From contig JAHLKH010000050.1 of NCBI GenBank assembly GCA_025526915.1, positions 62,001 to 126,000 of the forward strand: 64,000 nt of DNA, given 5' to 3'. Below the pieces are notes generated by a model. That model saw nothing but the letters and a program-made list of their open reading frames with translations. It did no database searches and was not told where the DNA came from. Shown here piece by piece: positions 32,906 through 46,259 of the stretch; positions within the stretch are counted from its first letter, which is position 1; each line of letters starts with the position of its first letter. The DNA is from Entophlyctis helioformis. Taxonomy: Eukaryota > Chytridiomycota > Chytridiomycetes > Chytridiales > Chytriomycetaceae. Made by a program: the position numbers and the translations under genes.

Positions 32906-33444
32906 ATGGCCCAACTTGCCCGGATCGGCATGCTGTTGTCGAGCGTTCGAGGCTTTATGACGTCGAAAGCGGCTGCCAACATCAGACGCAGTGCAGCAGC
33001 AGCAGCGAGTGCAGCAAGCGAGAGCGGGCTGCCCGTGTGGGTGCAGACGATGCCAGATGGCGCAGTCAAGGTGGCTGCGCATGTCAAGCCAGGCGCCAAG
33101 GCGTCGCAGGTTGTCGAGACGGCAGGCGACGCCGTTGGCATTCAGGCAAGCCATGCCGGCTGCCAGATCCACGCGACCCTGCTGAGCCGCCAGCCGCAGA
33201 AGGAAGCTGACTCGCTCGCACCTGGATGATCGCACTGCAGCTGGCAGCGCCTGCAAGAGACGGCGAGGCAAACCAGGAGTTTCTGCGGTTCATGGCAGAC
33301 ACGCTTGGGGTCCGCAAGCACCAGCTGTCGCTGATCGCTGGCCACAAGTCTCGAGACAAGGTGCTCAGGATCGAGTCGTCCATGACGGCGTCAGCTGTCC
33401 ACACGCGGCTGCAAGACTCTGCATCCGACCGATCAGCCAAATAG
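32906..33444 (+). CDS. UPF0235/DUF167 (YggU-like) protein
   Basis: The first exon starts MAQLARIGMLLSSVRGF at 32906 and reaches VKVAAHVKPGAKASQVVETA and VGIQ. A GC-AG intron (donor AG|GCAAGC after 33144, acceptor CTGCAG at 33239) joins to LAAPARDGEANQEFLRFMA, DTLGVRKHQLSLIAGHKSR and DKVLRIES, stop 33442-33444. The pattern PGAK...(L)AAP..DGEAN..(F)..LGV.......G..SR.K is the DUF167 signature. The family is small, conserved from bacteria to man (C15orf40) and of unknown biochemical role. The Arg/Ser/Ala-rich, acid-free N-terminus looks like a mitochondrial presequence. Upstream in-frame codons include no ATG. Confidence 0.8.
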
Positions 33445-33540
33445 ATGCCCTGCAGCATGCATTCAATGTGCCCAGCCAGCATTTGCTGTTCATTACATTT
33501 CGATCATGCCAAGGCATGCCATGGCACGGCCATCCGTCCA

Positions 33541-36500
33541 TCATACATGAAGTGCACGCAACTCAACCACAGGCACCGTGGCACCGCCGCCCAGCATGCC
33601 CTTGCCGCCCATGACGTTCTCGCGGGCAATCTCGTCCAGCAGCTCCTGCTGCTCGCGTCGCAGGTCGCGTCGCTGCATCATGTACATCTGCTCAGCCTCG
33701 TCCAGATCGTCCCACTTGTCCTTTTCAGACAGCGCGGCCGTGCCCGGTCGGCTGGGCAGCATCGGCGTATGGCGTTTGGACGCAAGCGCGCTCGGCGGTT
33801 TGGATCCGCCAGGATGGGGCGACTGCCGGTGTTGCCACTGGAACGCAGCAGCCGCGTTGATGCCCGTGCCTGCGTTTCCTGGAACACCTACTTTGGCCTT
33901 GAGGCGAGCTGCACAGTGGGCTGGGTCAGTCGGCAGCTTTGAGCGCAGTCGAGACGGCCTGCACACACATACCTGCTTTGCGCTCAAGGATCTTGGCTTG
34001 CAGACTACGCAGTGCGGGATCCTTCTCAAGCATCATCTCTCGCATGGACTCTGTCGTCGATCTGTCGCTGCCAATCGACATCACAGACAGACCGCGCTCG
34101 GGCAGCGTCTTTTGCACACGCCGTGCCCGCCGCTCCTCGCGCTCGTGGTCAATCTCCTGCAGCTTCTGCATAATCTGTCCGATCCGCTTCTCCTTGCGGT
34201 CCACAATCTCGCTGCGTCTGCGCTCCTCGGTGTCCTTGTGTCGGAGCTTCGCAAGCACCAGCCGCTCTTGCAGCTGTTGTCGCATTCCGCACGTCAGTCG
34301 TCTGCAACATGCCATGCACACATCACCGGTTGATTGATCGATCAACCGATCGGATCTGGTTTGCCTTTACGCTTACCTCAATGACCGACATCTCGCCTAG
34401 CAGCCCGATACCCGACGTCTCCGTGAGATCGACATCCTTCTGGTACGTGCCCACGGGCGGGATGCTCTTTTCAAGCAGCCGAATCTGCTGGATGATCTCT
34501 GTCTTCCTTGCTCGCTCCTCCTCGGCCTCGCGTGCCGCCTGCTCCTGCAGCAACTGGTTCTCCAGTATCACCTCGGCGGCTGTGGCATTGATGGTCAGTG
34601 TTGCCACATGCGGACGAGGCGTTGGGCCGACTCACCTATGCGCGACTTTTCGTCAATAACGCGAGCCTTGGCTTTGAAAATGCCTTCCTTGATGACATGC
34701 ACTTCGTCAATCTTGCGCTTGTTGTCTTCCTCTTGTTCTTTGCGCTGGATCTCTGAGATGGTCTTGATCTCCTCTCTCACTGCCTGTACCTCTGCTGCCT
34801 TTTCCCTGTTGTACCACACCTGTCAGATTGTGGCCATGTGATACAGGCGTGACGTGTGCCCTGGGGCATGCTTTACCTGTTCTCCTTGACTTTCTCCTGC
34901 CGTGCGACATAGGCCTCTTCGTGCGTCATCTGGATCTCGAGTCTGCGTCTCTCCTGCTCCATCTGTCTGTCCTCGTCATCTTCGCATCCAACGCAAGAGT
35001 GGTTAATCAGCAGTCTCCAACCGATTCCCCCCTAGCCAGACATGGCATCACCACGAACACACACCTTTGAGCTTCCATTCTTCGCGCCACTGCTCAAAGT
35101 CGTTGTGGTCCCTCAATGCCATCTCTGCCTGCGCCATCTGCTCCTCTTCGCTCCGTCGCTGCCGCCTCACCAGCGCGTCCTCGCGCAGAATGGCGGCTGT
35201 CGTGAGCTTGACCGGCACGTGCTGATGCACAAACGCCGGCACCGTCTTGTGCGACTTGACACGCTCGCGCTCAAACTTTTCGCGCTGCTCCTGCTCGATC
35301 TGGTCACGGATCTGGTCCACCTTGTCGGACGGTTTGCGCAGGGCGACTTTGAACTGCTCCTTTTGCGCCACCTCGTACAGTTGCTGAAATGCAGGCGTGG
35401 TTGTCAATCTCCAGTCGACTGCTCGACAAGCCAGTGCGATCCGCCGCTCACCTTGACCTTTGTGCGGTTCTCTTCTTTCAGTTTGGCGAGCTGGCGCTTC
35501 TCGACCGACTCTTCATACTGCGTCTTTGGAATGGGATTGGCCTGTCGGTCAGTCGATCGACCAGTGAATGCGTCAGCAATTCTCCTCTGTGAACAATGCA
35601 AAACAAAACGCTGAACAGTTGTACCTTGACGACAGTCGATATCTTTTCAGTCGGTTCGGGCAGCTTGCGTGGCTTGGGCTTGGTCAGCAAGAACGGCACC
35701 AGCTCTGTCACCAGCTCTGTCAGCCGCGTAGATCGCCTGGCAGACGCTCAACTTGGTGCAATAGTCGACTACCTGTGGCCTTCTTATCTGATGGCTTGGC
35801 CACCATGCCATAGTCTGCGCGATCACACAGCTCCTCGAGCAGTTTCTGAGCAACGCTGACGTGTCTCAGGATGGGATCAATCACATGCTCCTATCATGGC
35901 CATTCTGGTCAGTCAAGCGTCTCCATCCAGCGTGCATCCAAATCACTGTTGGCATACCTTGAGGAACTGGTGGTCGAGAATGGTTCCCCAAACCTTCTTG
36001 AGATCCACTTCCAGGTTGGCAGGGTTGAACAAGAACCCGACAAGCCGCGACATCTTGGCGGGGTCAAAGCATCGCACAAACTTGCTGAACCGCGGGAACC
36101 CGAGCTCCTCCAAGCGCCAGAGAGTCAGGTAGCAAAACACTGGTCAAGCAGACAGCGCGTATCAAACACGGTTGCTGTTCAGAGATCGCCAGTGCGGGAC
36201 GCGCACGTACCTGCAAACAGGTAGTACTCGTTCTGAAGGTATCGGCCTCCGCTTTGCTCATAGAACATCCGAAGAGTCGCCTGCACGGTCGTTGTCAGCT
36301 CCACACAAAAGCATAGCGTAGTGTCTGGTGCAGTCAAACCGCATTGGGCCCACCTCGAGAATCTTGCGATGCCGCACACATCCAAGGAACGTCTCTGTCA
36401 GAAACGTGCGGTCGTTGGTATTCGCAATCTGTGTTGCGTCGCGACACGTCCGTCAGCACAGTCAGTGATACCCGGCCACAGCCGCCTGCGTCAGTGTCTG

Positions 36501-36790
36501 CGTTTCCACAGGCGACTCTAGAGCCGGTCGCTCTTATTCACAGATGCGAACAAGCAGGCCGTATCTGCTCGTCGCTCGTTGCCCACCTTGTTCTCGGTCA
36601 GGTAGCTGGCCAGAATATCTTCTTCTGGAACAACGACTGGCAACGTCAGGTCGCGTTTGGCCTTGTCGCCAATCTTGAAGAGCTCGTCCTTGACGTCCTG
36701 GGTGTGGATGCCGAGCCTGGCCAGCTCATGTTGTACCAGCAGGTTGCGGGTATGTTCAATCAGCCGCTTGGCGTTCATTGCGACGCTCAT
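33541..36790 (-). CDS. CFAP99: CFAP99-like flagellar protein
   Basis: Starts MSVAMNAKRLIEHTRN (ATG 36790). The conserved N-terminal block includes TETFLGCVRHRKIL, MFYEQSGGRYLQNEY, VFCYLTLWRLEELGFPRF and FDPAKMSRLVGFLF. The C-terminal two thirds are charged coiled coil (for example REEIKTISEIQRKEQEEDN and DRKEKRIGQIMQKLQEID), ending VVELRALHV at 33541. About ten exons with normal GT-AG introns. The FLGC.R...L / YL...RLEELG pattern followed by a long coiled coil fits CFAP99, an axonemal protein of motile cilia. It lies directly downstream of IFT80 on the same strand, in keeping with a flagellar role in zoospores. Family call by memory of conserved blocks, not by search. Confidence 0.7.
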
Positions 36791-36829
36791 GTCTGCGACT
36801 GCCAAGAACACGGAAGAAGCCAAATGTGT

Positions 36830-36835
36830 TTTATT
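36830..36835 (-). promoter_or_regulatory. AATAAA signal between IFT80 and the CFAP99-like gene
   Basis: On the minus strand AATAAA begins 15 nt past the IFT80 stop (36851-36853) and lies 40 nt before the next gene's ATG, showing how tightly the two genes are packed. Confidence 0.55.
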
Positions 36836-36850
36836 GTGTCTGGCGGCATT

Positions 36851-39800
36851 TCAACGAACGGGCTTGGCCGTTGCGCCACTCTTCTCCTCCTCGGCGGCAA
36901 TCTTTGCCTTGATCTTCTCCCACTCGACTGGCACACCCTGCGCGTACTGGATGAACCGCTTGTTGGTCTCGCTGCGTCCGAGCGTCTTGAGATACTTGTC
37001 ACGGAAGTACAGCACCGTGTCAACGTGCGTCTTGTACTTGAGCGCCAGATCAAGAGCACTGCCACCGCACGCTATAGTGTCAGCCAGCGTAGCATGCAGG
37101 CGATGCTGGTGGATGGATGCACTGGCCACGACTCACCGGTCCCAGTTGAACAGGTTGATCCACATGCGAATGGCGCGGTAGATGAGATTGGCAGAGAGCA
37201 AGATCGACTCGGCCTCGCGTGGCTGGTGTCGCATGAGCGCAAGCTCGGCAGCACGGCCTTCCGGCGTTGGAATGTCGCGAATGTACGTCACATACTGCAC
37301 TTTGTGGACTTCCTCAATCGCTGCATACGCCACTTCGGCCGTGTTGAGATCTTGTCCAAACAGCGACATGACCGCCAGACATGCCCACATCTCCTTCATC
37401 TTGACGTGTCGGCAAAGACGGATGGCTTCTTCCCACTGCTTGCGTCGTGCAAACTCTTGCAGCATGCCTGGAAGCGGCGATATGTTGCTCATGGTCACGA
37501 TCGCGCCGTCTGCGCGTCTCAGCGTGCAGTGTGTGCCCACAAACGACAGACACTGGGCATTCTTTCCAAGCGAGCTGCTCATAGCACGTGTGTGAGTTTT
37601 TGCTTGGCACATCCACGACGCAACGCCGGCAAACGTCTCCCCACCTTGCATCACGCTCCAGTCGCGTCAGTGGCGCAATGTCCTCATCCACAAACACGGC
37701 GTTTGGATAGTACCACACCGCAAACTTGGCATCCATAATTGCAAACAGCATGTCTGTTTCGTCGTTCCACGCAAACGTCTCGACCATGCTGCCAAGCTTC
37801 TTCAGCTGCGGCTTCAGCACGCGCGTGATGAACAGATCACGGTTCTTGTCGAGCACAACAAGCTGGCGGCCGGCTGGCGATGTCGGCAGGTTAAGCGCGA
37901 CTTCCAAGATATCCTGCGTGTGCTTGAGTGGCCCGTCGCCTAGTTGCCGGCCCGACGACACATCAAAGATGTAGATTGCTGCAGGTTTGTATGTAAAGGG
38001 CCGTGTTAGCAGGGGGTCACAAAAGCTGCGTGTTGTTCCACTCGCCTTTTTCGTCTGTGTGATCTTTGATAGCCAGGATGTCGCTTGAAATGGAAATGTT
38101 TTGCGCAGTCATGAACTCGGGCCGCACGCCAGGATACTTTGGCTGGCTGACAAGACGTGCCTCGTATGTAAAGATTTGGATGCCAACCAGGTTATCGACC
38201 AGCACAAAGAACCTGGTGTGATTTGACGCCATCATCGCAGTGTGTGTCAGCGCAGGAACGTGCAGACGAGAAAAGTGCGACATACTCTGCACACTGCTGG
38301 ATGCATGTGACGCGGCCGTTGTTGGACAGATCCACAATGACCGGCGTGTTCCAGTTGCGATCGCTGTACACATAGCACTGTGATGATGTTGCGACCACGA
38401 GGTGTCCAAAGCCCAGACACGCCTTGATGACCCGGTCGCGGAACTCTGGCATGCCTTGCAAGTCAGTGCCTGGCAGCAACCGAGCATCAGCGTCGTCGCT
38501 GACCCACCAAGGTTTTCTTTGGATCCCTGCGTCACGTCATGGACCAGAATCTTGTGGTCGTCGAGCAGCGTCACCTCGTAGTTCTTCCAATCATATCGCC
38601 TGCCCATGCCCAGCATGCCGTGTTAGCATAACTCCCGGCGATCGGCAGCACAGCCCACGAAGCGTAACTTGTTGACCAGATGGCCAAACACGATGGCGCC
38701 AGATCCGCCCGCGCATGCAATCTGAGTCCCGTCAGGCGTCCACGCAATGTCGTAGATGGACCCGCTGTCTGGCTTCTCCATCGCATACGACCACTGCTCG
38801 GTCCATCGGGCATCGGACATTGCATCCATTCCACTGTCAGCATCATCCCAGGCGTCATCGGCAGCCATCAACAGCGCACGACTCACGCCTTGCTTGTCGC
38901 ACACACGCAGCAGATTGAATGACCCGACTGCGAACATCTCGCCAGACGGGTTCCACGCAATCGACGTGATGGGATGGTCGTGCGGCGCGCTCGAAAACAG
39001 CTGCCTGCCATACGTGTCCCAGACCTTGTACTTGCGATCCTCGCTTGCTGACAATATGGTGTTGTTGACCAGGTTCCAGTCCACCTTGAGAATGAGCCCA
39101 TCGTGCGCCTTCCACTGTGTCAAGCAAACCATGCATGTTAGTGTGGGAGGAAGGTGGCTGGAGGAAGGACATGCTCGCTGCTGACTCGCCTGTGTGGGCT
39201 TGTTGGAGGGCTGCAGTGGCTTGATGATCAAGTTGCGGCCGTTGGTCAGCAGCACTTGGTCATTGTTGGGCGACCAGACCACGCAGTAGACAGGATACCC
39301 AGTCTGGGCAAGAGTCGATCGCAGCATGCCGCTTCGCGACCAGATTTTGATCTGCCCGTCCTCGCCCGCTGTACAGCTCGCGTGTCAGAAAGGCGCATCG
39401 TGGCCGGCAGTTGGCAGCAGGACGGGCACGTTACCTGTCACAAGGGCCGTGCCTTCGTAGTTCCATTTGAGCGACAGCAACGCGCCTTTGTGTGCCTCGG
39501 CAGCCTTTTCGATGCGTCCGCCCTTGGAGCATATGTAAAACTTGCCTGTGACGGCCAAGCGTCCGTGTCAGGCCAACGCACGAAACAATGCGTTGGCAGG
39601 CATACACAGTCTTACCATCCGTGCCGCCAACGGCATACACGTCAGAGCTCGACTGGCCCTTGCCAGGCGCAGACGGAAACCAGTGGTTGGCCGTGATGTA
39701 GACCGGCGCTGGTGTTTCGCCTGCTGGCAGGTTCTTGGACGGTGGCGGGTCGAACGTCATGAGCGTGCCAAGCGGCTCGCCGTCGCCCGACCATCGAAGC

Positions 39801-40054
39801 ACCTTGCGGTCGTCACTGGCAAGCAAGCCCCGTCTCAGCAGTGTTGTCATGGGCTGGCATGAACCGGACTGCTGGCTTTACCTGAACGAGTAGAGTTCGT
39901 TGTTGGACGTCCATCCAACGCAGTTGACAATGTCCGTGTCTGCCAGATATGCGATGGCGGGATGTGTAGCGTGAGGTGAGCGTGCAGCAGGTCATGGAAT
40001 GCAGATGGCACACTCACGCTTGTTGATGGCGTCTTGATGCAGCTTGAGCTTCAT
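36851..40054 (-). CDS. IFT80: Intraflagellar transport protein 80 (IFT-B, WD40)
   Basis: Starts [12 protein letters not shown] at 40054 with a GTGAGT donor right after. The N-terminal WD40 repeats include [35 protein letters not shown] and [15 protein letters not shown]. The second propeller contains [46 protein letters not shown] and [15 protein letters not shown]. The C-terminal solenoid has [40 protein letters not shown] and [16 protein letters not shown]. This is the full domain order of IFT80, a peripheral IFT-B subunit needed for flagellar assembly. About twelve exons; no break noticed. Strong marker of a flagellated fungus. Confidence 0.93.
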
Positions 40055-40152
40055 CGTTTGGTTCTTATCGTTGTTTGCGGGAGAGTGTAAGGTCGCGACG
40101 CGTCCTGGATGCTCGTCTTGGACACAGACACACTCAGTGCTCTGAAACCGCT

Positions 40153-41399
<1,247 letters not shown>

Positions 41400-41646
41400 G
41401 GCTACAGACGAGTGTGGGCGAGTGGCTGACAGTTGTCGATATGAACGCGACGCGGCCTCGAGAAACCTCGTTCAGCAACAGTTGCCAAAATATAGGCTGT
41501 ATTAATGATGACGCCGTGCGCTCGTCCAACAAGCTCGGCACGGCTCATGGTGGCCGATCCCCGGCTCCAACTCACGCAATCTCGCTGCCCTCCCAACTCG
41601 TGCGAGGCACTGTCCAGGCGATGTGCGACGGAAACGGCGACGGTTC

Positions 41647-44600
41647 TCACTTGGACGGACCCTTGCGGATGGCAAAGATCAGATCCGACTCGTTGACAAT
41701 GTCGCTGGGCCGGCAGTTGGTGTAGACGTATGGCGTGTTGTCCGACTCGCTCATGCGGTTGGTGCCAACCCGCGGCTTGGTTGCCGATCCAGGCGTTGAC
41801 GCTGTTGCAGAAAACGGAATGTCCGACATGGGCGATGTCATGATTGTCGAAGCGGCAATCGCAGCATCAGCAGCCGCCTGCTCAGCAGCAGCGCCTCGGC
41901 GGTAGAGTCCAATAGGCACGTATCCGGCAGCGAGATAGTACTGCACCGCGTGAATGTATGGCTTGTTGACGCACTCTTGGCTCACAGGCAAGTGGATCAC
42001 GCTCAGGATCAGTGCTCGGACAACATCCACAATGTACGGTCGCATGTACGACTGGCACAGGAGCGAGTGGATAAAGGACGATGTAGAGACCATGCCTGCC
42101 GCAAAGTGCCGGTCAAAGTGGTAGACTGGGTACGGGCTGAGTCCAGACTCGTTCAGCTCGGCTTCTTCGAGCAGTCGCTGGAGATACGCCTCTGTAATGG
42201 GCACCTCGGGTTTGGTCTCGCGCTCCTCTGTTTCGCTCTCGCTGTCACTGTCGCTGTCACCAGTGTTGCCCTGTCGATCGGCATCCGTCGTGCGTTTGGC
42301 GCTGTCGTCGCCAGTAGCTGTGCCATTCGTCTCGCGCGCTGGCGGCGACGCGTCTGGCTGAACACGCTGTGCCCTTGATGCTCTTGTTGATTCGGATGGT
42401 TGAGAGACGCCTGCGTCAGTTGGCTGTGCTTGCGCGTTGCTGCTCGATCCCAAGTCTGACATGCCAATGCCTCCATTGTCGCCCTCCTCATCATCCTCCT
42501 CGCCGTCAGGAAAGATGTCATCGGCACGCAAGCTCTTGAGCGCATCGTAGTCGCCTTGAGTTGTGGTTGGCTTCATCGCGCTTGCGGACGTGTACGATCG
42601 CATGGCAAACCCGCGTTTCCCGCTCGTCTTGCCCTGGCCATCTGCCGTCTCGCCTTTCCCCTCGCCCTTGTTCCTGTTCTTTCCCTTCTTGACCATGCCT
42701 CCTTGGTTTTGTGACGAGCTTGACGAGTCGCCAGGTCCAAACACTAGCTGCACAAGCTGGTACCAGATGGTCGACTGCTCTGCGTGTTCCGTGCGCAGCT
42801 TGCGGTACAGCTCGAGACGGTCGCTGATGCTCAGGGCGTAGTTGCTGAGGATCGCCTGGATTCGCATGTTGTGCGTGTCCCACTCGAGATTGCGCTCGGA
42901 AAAGTACTTGACATTGGCGCCATCGATGAGCTCGACCAGGAACCGTACACGAGGCCATTCCTGATTTGCGGATTTAACCAAGCCAAACAGTCAGTCGGCT
43001 AGCCTGCGCCATGAACCATCCGAGCGAGACATTCTACTCACACGCTGGAGCATCTTGACTATAAAGAGCGAGTTGCCATCTGCAATGCTGTTGTTGGCCG
43101 ACGAGCTCGAGTCTTTACGATCAGGCTTGGCCAGAATGACAATGCGCGCACATGTGCTCACACCGGCATGCAGCAGGCTGGTTCGCTTGATGGCTGTGCC
43201 TTGAACAATGAACACGTTTTCGTACGACAGAATGTCCGACCACACGCCCAGATCATCCATCTTGGGCAGAGTCTCGACGAGGCAGACAACAGGCACGCGG
43301 CGAGCAGGAGCCGCCATCAGCGACAGGGTGTGTGCCGTGGTGCCGTCTGGATGGTTGACACCGCGCAGCGAAATGACAAACTGCCGCACCGCACGGGCAG
43401 TGATGTGACCGCAGAGAACAATGTGGCCAGCAAGGCCGGCTGGGATGCTGCCAACCTTGTTCTCGTAACTGTTGCTCTGCGGCATTTCTTGAAAGTTGCT
43501 GCTATCGGCTCTGAAATTGCCGCCACCGAGACCTGTGTTGAGCAGGCTCGGCAGAGACGGCGAGCTGGCATACCCAAACGCCGAGTGGGCATTTTCCTTG
43601 ACATTGATGACGCGAGACATTTCGGCTTCCAAGTCGCGGCGGTCCAGCTCGTACTTTTTATAGACTTCCTTGAAATGGATGCAGATGCGCAGCACTGTCT
43701 CGTCGCCACCAGTTGACATGCAGAACGCAATGTCGTCGTTCTTGATGCGGTAGTCGCGGTCCATGCTCATGCGAACAGGGTTCTGGTTGAATCCGGCATT
43801 GATGGACATGAGCGCGATGATGATGGTGCCATACGAGTTGTACACTTCGGCGGCAGCGTCATAGAATTTCATGCCAACAAGGCCGTTGGGGACTTTGAAC
43901 GAGTAGACTTGGTTGGCCACGCCGCCTTGGTACTCTTGCATCCAGAATTCGGGCAGTGTGCTGTTTTCGAGCTCACGGTACGAGTGGATGAGGTTGAGGA
44001 TAAGCGTCTGGATGCCCGGCACGACACAGTTGGCTGCCATGAGCGACATTTTGATTTCGTCAATGCAGAGGATACGGTCGCAGCCGCAGTGGCCCGAGAG
44101 CTCCTTGGACCGAACGTCTTGCACTTGCGCAAAGATGGGCAGGCCGGGAAATCCGTTCTTGGCGACAAGAGCCTGCATGAGCACTTGGGCGTCCATGCCC
44201 CGCGTCTGCTTCAGCTCTTCTGCCTCGTCGATAACATCCGAGCTGCCACTGCCACTGCCTTCGGCCGCGTTCGAGTTGAGCAGGAACATGCCCGTGGCGT
44301 ACTGGGCAGCTGCACGGCGCAGATCCGGGATGGACATGAGGTTGCCGCGAAGATACACGAGACGGTTGCGATAGAAGGGATGGTTGAGCAGACGGCGAAT
44401 GTCGATGTTGGGCTCCTCAGTGTGCAAGACCACAATGGTGCCGACATTGTCCGAGATGAAGTACTCGCGGCAAAAATCGACCAGGCCGCTTGGCGTGACG
44501 CTTCCGCTGAGAATGACGTGAGGCGAGCTGCTGGATGCCTGGTGTGCTGCACGCTGGTACTTGCTCAGACTGTTGTAGAGCTCAAGGATCTTGCCAGTCT

Positions 44601-46180
44601 GGTACGGCACATAGACAATCACAAGGATGATGAGAACATGACGATGATGCGCGAGATGGTTGATGTGGGTGTCAGGTCACCAAAGCCAATCGTGCTGTTG
44701 AAGCCAGATTAAGGTGCGTCTCGAGTTTTCAGTTGTGCGATCAACGAGTGCAAAGGCAGAAAGCATGATTGGCCAGCACATGATGCACAAACCTGAACGT
44801 GACCATGATGTAGTACAGCGAGTCGTGCCAGTTGAGCAGGGACGGTGGCGCACTCCATTGCATGACAAGCGTCTCGGTGGCATTGATGACCGACGCCGAG
44901 AAGAAGATAAAGTTGAGGAAGTTGAGGATAAATGCCGTCAACTCCGCGTCTCTTCGGACTGCGAAAAGGCCAGAATGCGATAGGTGCGCAGAATGCGCGT
45001 GGCACGGAAGATACGGATGAGGCCCACAAACCACACAAACTTGGTGTCGCTTGCAACAAGCACAAACACAAACGGGGAGACAATCGAGACAAGATCGACG
45101 AGGGACGTGTAATGGAAGTAGAACCGCAGCCGGTCTTCGGCAATGTAAAAGGACAGCGAATAGTCGACGAGGAAGACGGCAGCGTAGAGGAGATCGAGGT
45201 TCTTGATCAGTTTGCGCTGGCCGCGATCTTCGCGATGAACCAGGTAGGTGAGCATCACATAGTTGACGATGGCGAGCACGGTGCAGAAGACTTGGAACAC
45301 CATCCAAGCGCGTGCGAAGCGAGAAACGGTGAACCAGCGACGGACGGCATCAGGGGACAGCTTGTCGATCCAGGTGCGGCGCGTCTGTCTACGCAGGGTC
45401 GCGAGGTAGGTTTCGGCAGCTTGGATGGGCAAGATGTTGCGGACAAACGAGCCGGCAATGTTTGTAGAGGTGGAGCGAGGGAGGCCCTGTGCGCGCTTGC
45501 CATCGCGGCCGGAGGGGTCGCCCATGTTGTCAGCCAGCGCCATCTCGTTCTGTTTGGCACGCCGATGCATCTCTGCCCTCAGCTTGCGCTGCTCCTTGCG
45601 GATCTTGCGGATCTCTGACGTGTTCTCATAGCCACGGCGGATCTTGAGACCCAACTCGGCGAGCGGGTCCTCAAACAGGTCGTCATCTGCAAGGGGAGGG
45701 AGTTGCCAGCCACGTACGTTAGTGCCGCTTTGTGGCTCTTGGATGAAAGACGCGTCGATGGGACACGCAACAGCAACGCGACGGCTGCAGGCAACAACAT
45801 TTGTTGTTGTTGTAAAGGCATGATGTTCTGCATGCCGTGCCTTGGAGCAACAGCTGGGGGGCAGCAGCAGTAACTGCACGGCTGGAGCAGCGCATCGAGC
45901 GGCAACGGTGCAGACAGGCTGAAGCATAGAGACATCACAACTCACCATAGCCGTACTTCTTCGCCTGGTAGATCTTCCAGCCATACTTGAGCAGACGTGC
46001 GCCAATGATGGCGCTGGGGATGACCAGAAACGGACATATGAGAGCCCAGATGGCCACGTCAAAGGAAGCGTCAATGAGCGGGTCTTCGTCTATCGTGCCA
46101 GCCGGCTGTGTTGCCGTTGATGCCGGCGACGTCGCTGCTGTCGTTGCAGACGCAAGCACACTGAGCGCGACGGTTGCCAT
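41647..46180 (-). CDS. BK/Slo-type potassium channel with RCK domains
   Basis: Starts MATVALSVLASATTAAT at 46180. The first exon holds an extra N-terminal membrane segment (AIWALICPFLVIPSAI), matching S0 of BK channels. Further helices follow (MVFQVFCTVLAIVNYVM, LYAAVFLVDYSLSFYI, VSPFVFVLVAS), then an S4-like LIRIFRATRILRTYRIL, a pore with TIGFGDLTP selectivity filter and an S6 ending YVPYQTGKILELY. The cytosol has RCK1 (HVILSGSVTPSGL, IVVLHTEEPN, LVYLRGN) and a second RCK-like half (GHIVLCGHITARAVR). A Ser/Glu-rich insertion lies in the C-terminal part; stop FAIRKGPSK at 41647. Role: voltage- and probably ion-gated K+ efflux. No calcium-bowl motif was recognised, so Ca sensitivity is open. 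Shares a very short divergent promoter with OSTF1. Confidence 0.85.
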
Positions 46181-46259
46181 GCCCTGTTTGTCCTGTTTGT
46201 GTGGTTCGGTTGAACCGTGACTTGACCGTCGCTTCACAAACACGACAGGCCAGATCGAA
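46181..46259. promoter_or_regulatory. 79-bp divergent promoter between K+ channel and OSTF1 genes
   Basis: Only 79 bp separate the two start codons, on opposite strands. It contains 'ggttcggttgaaccgtg', an inverted repeat (ggttc...gaacc, 46202-46216). No TATA box is seen. Both genes must use this stretch or each other's leaders. Confidence 0.5.
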
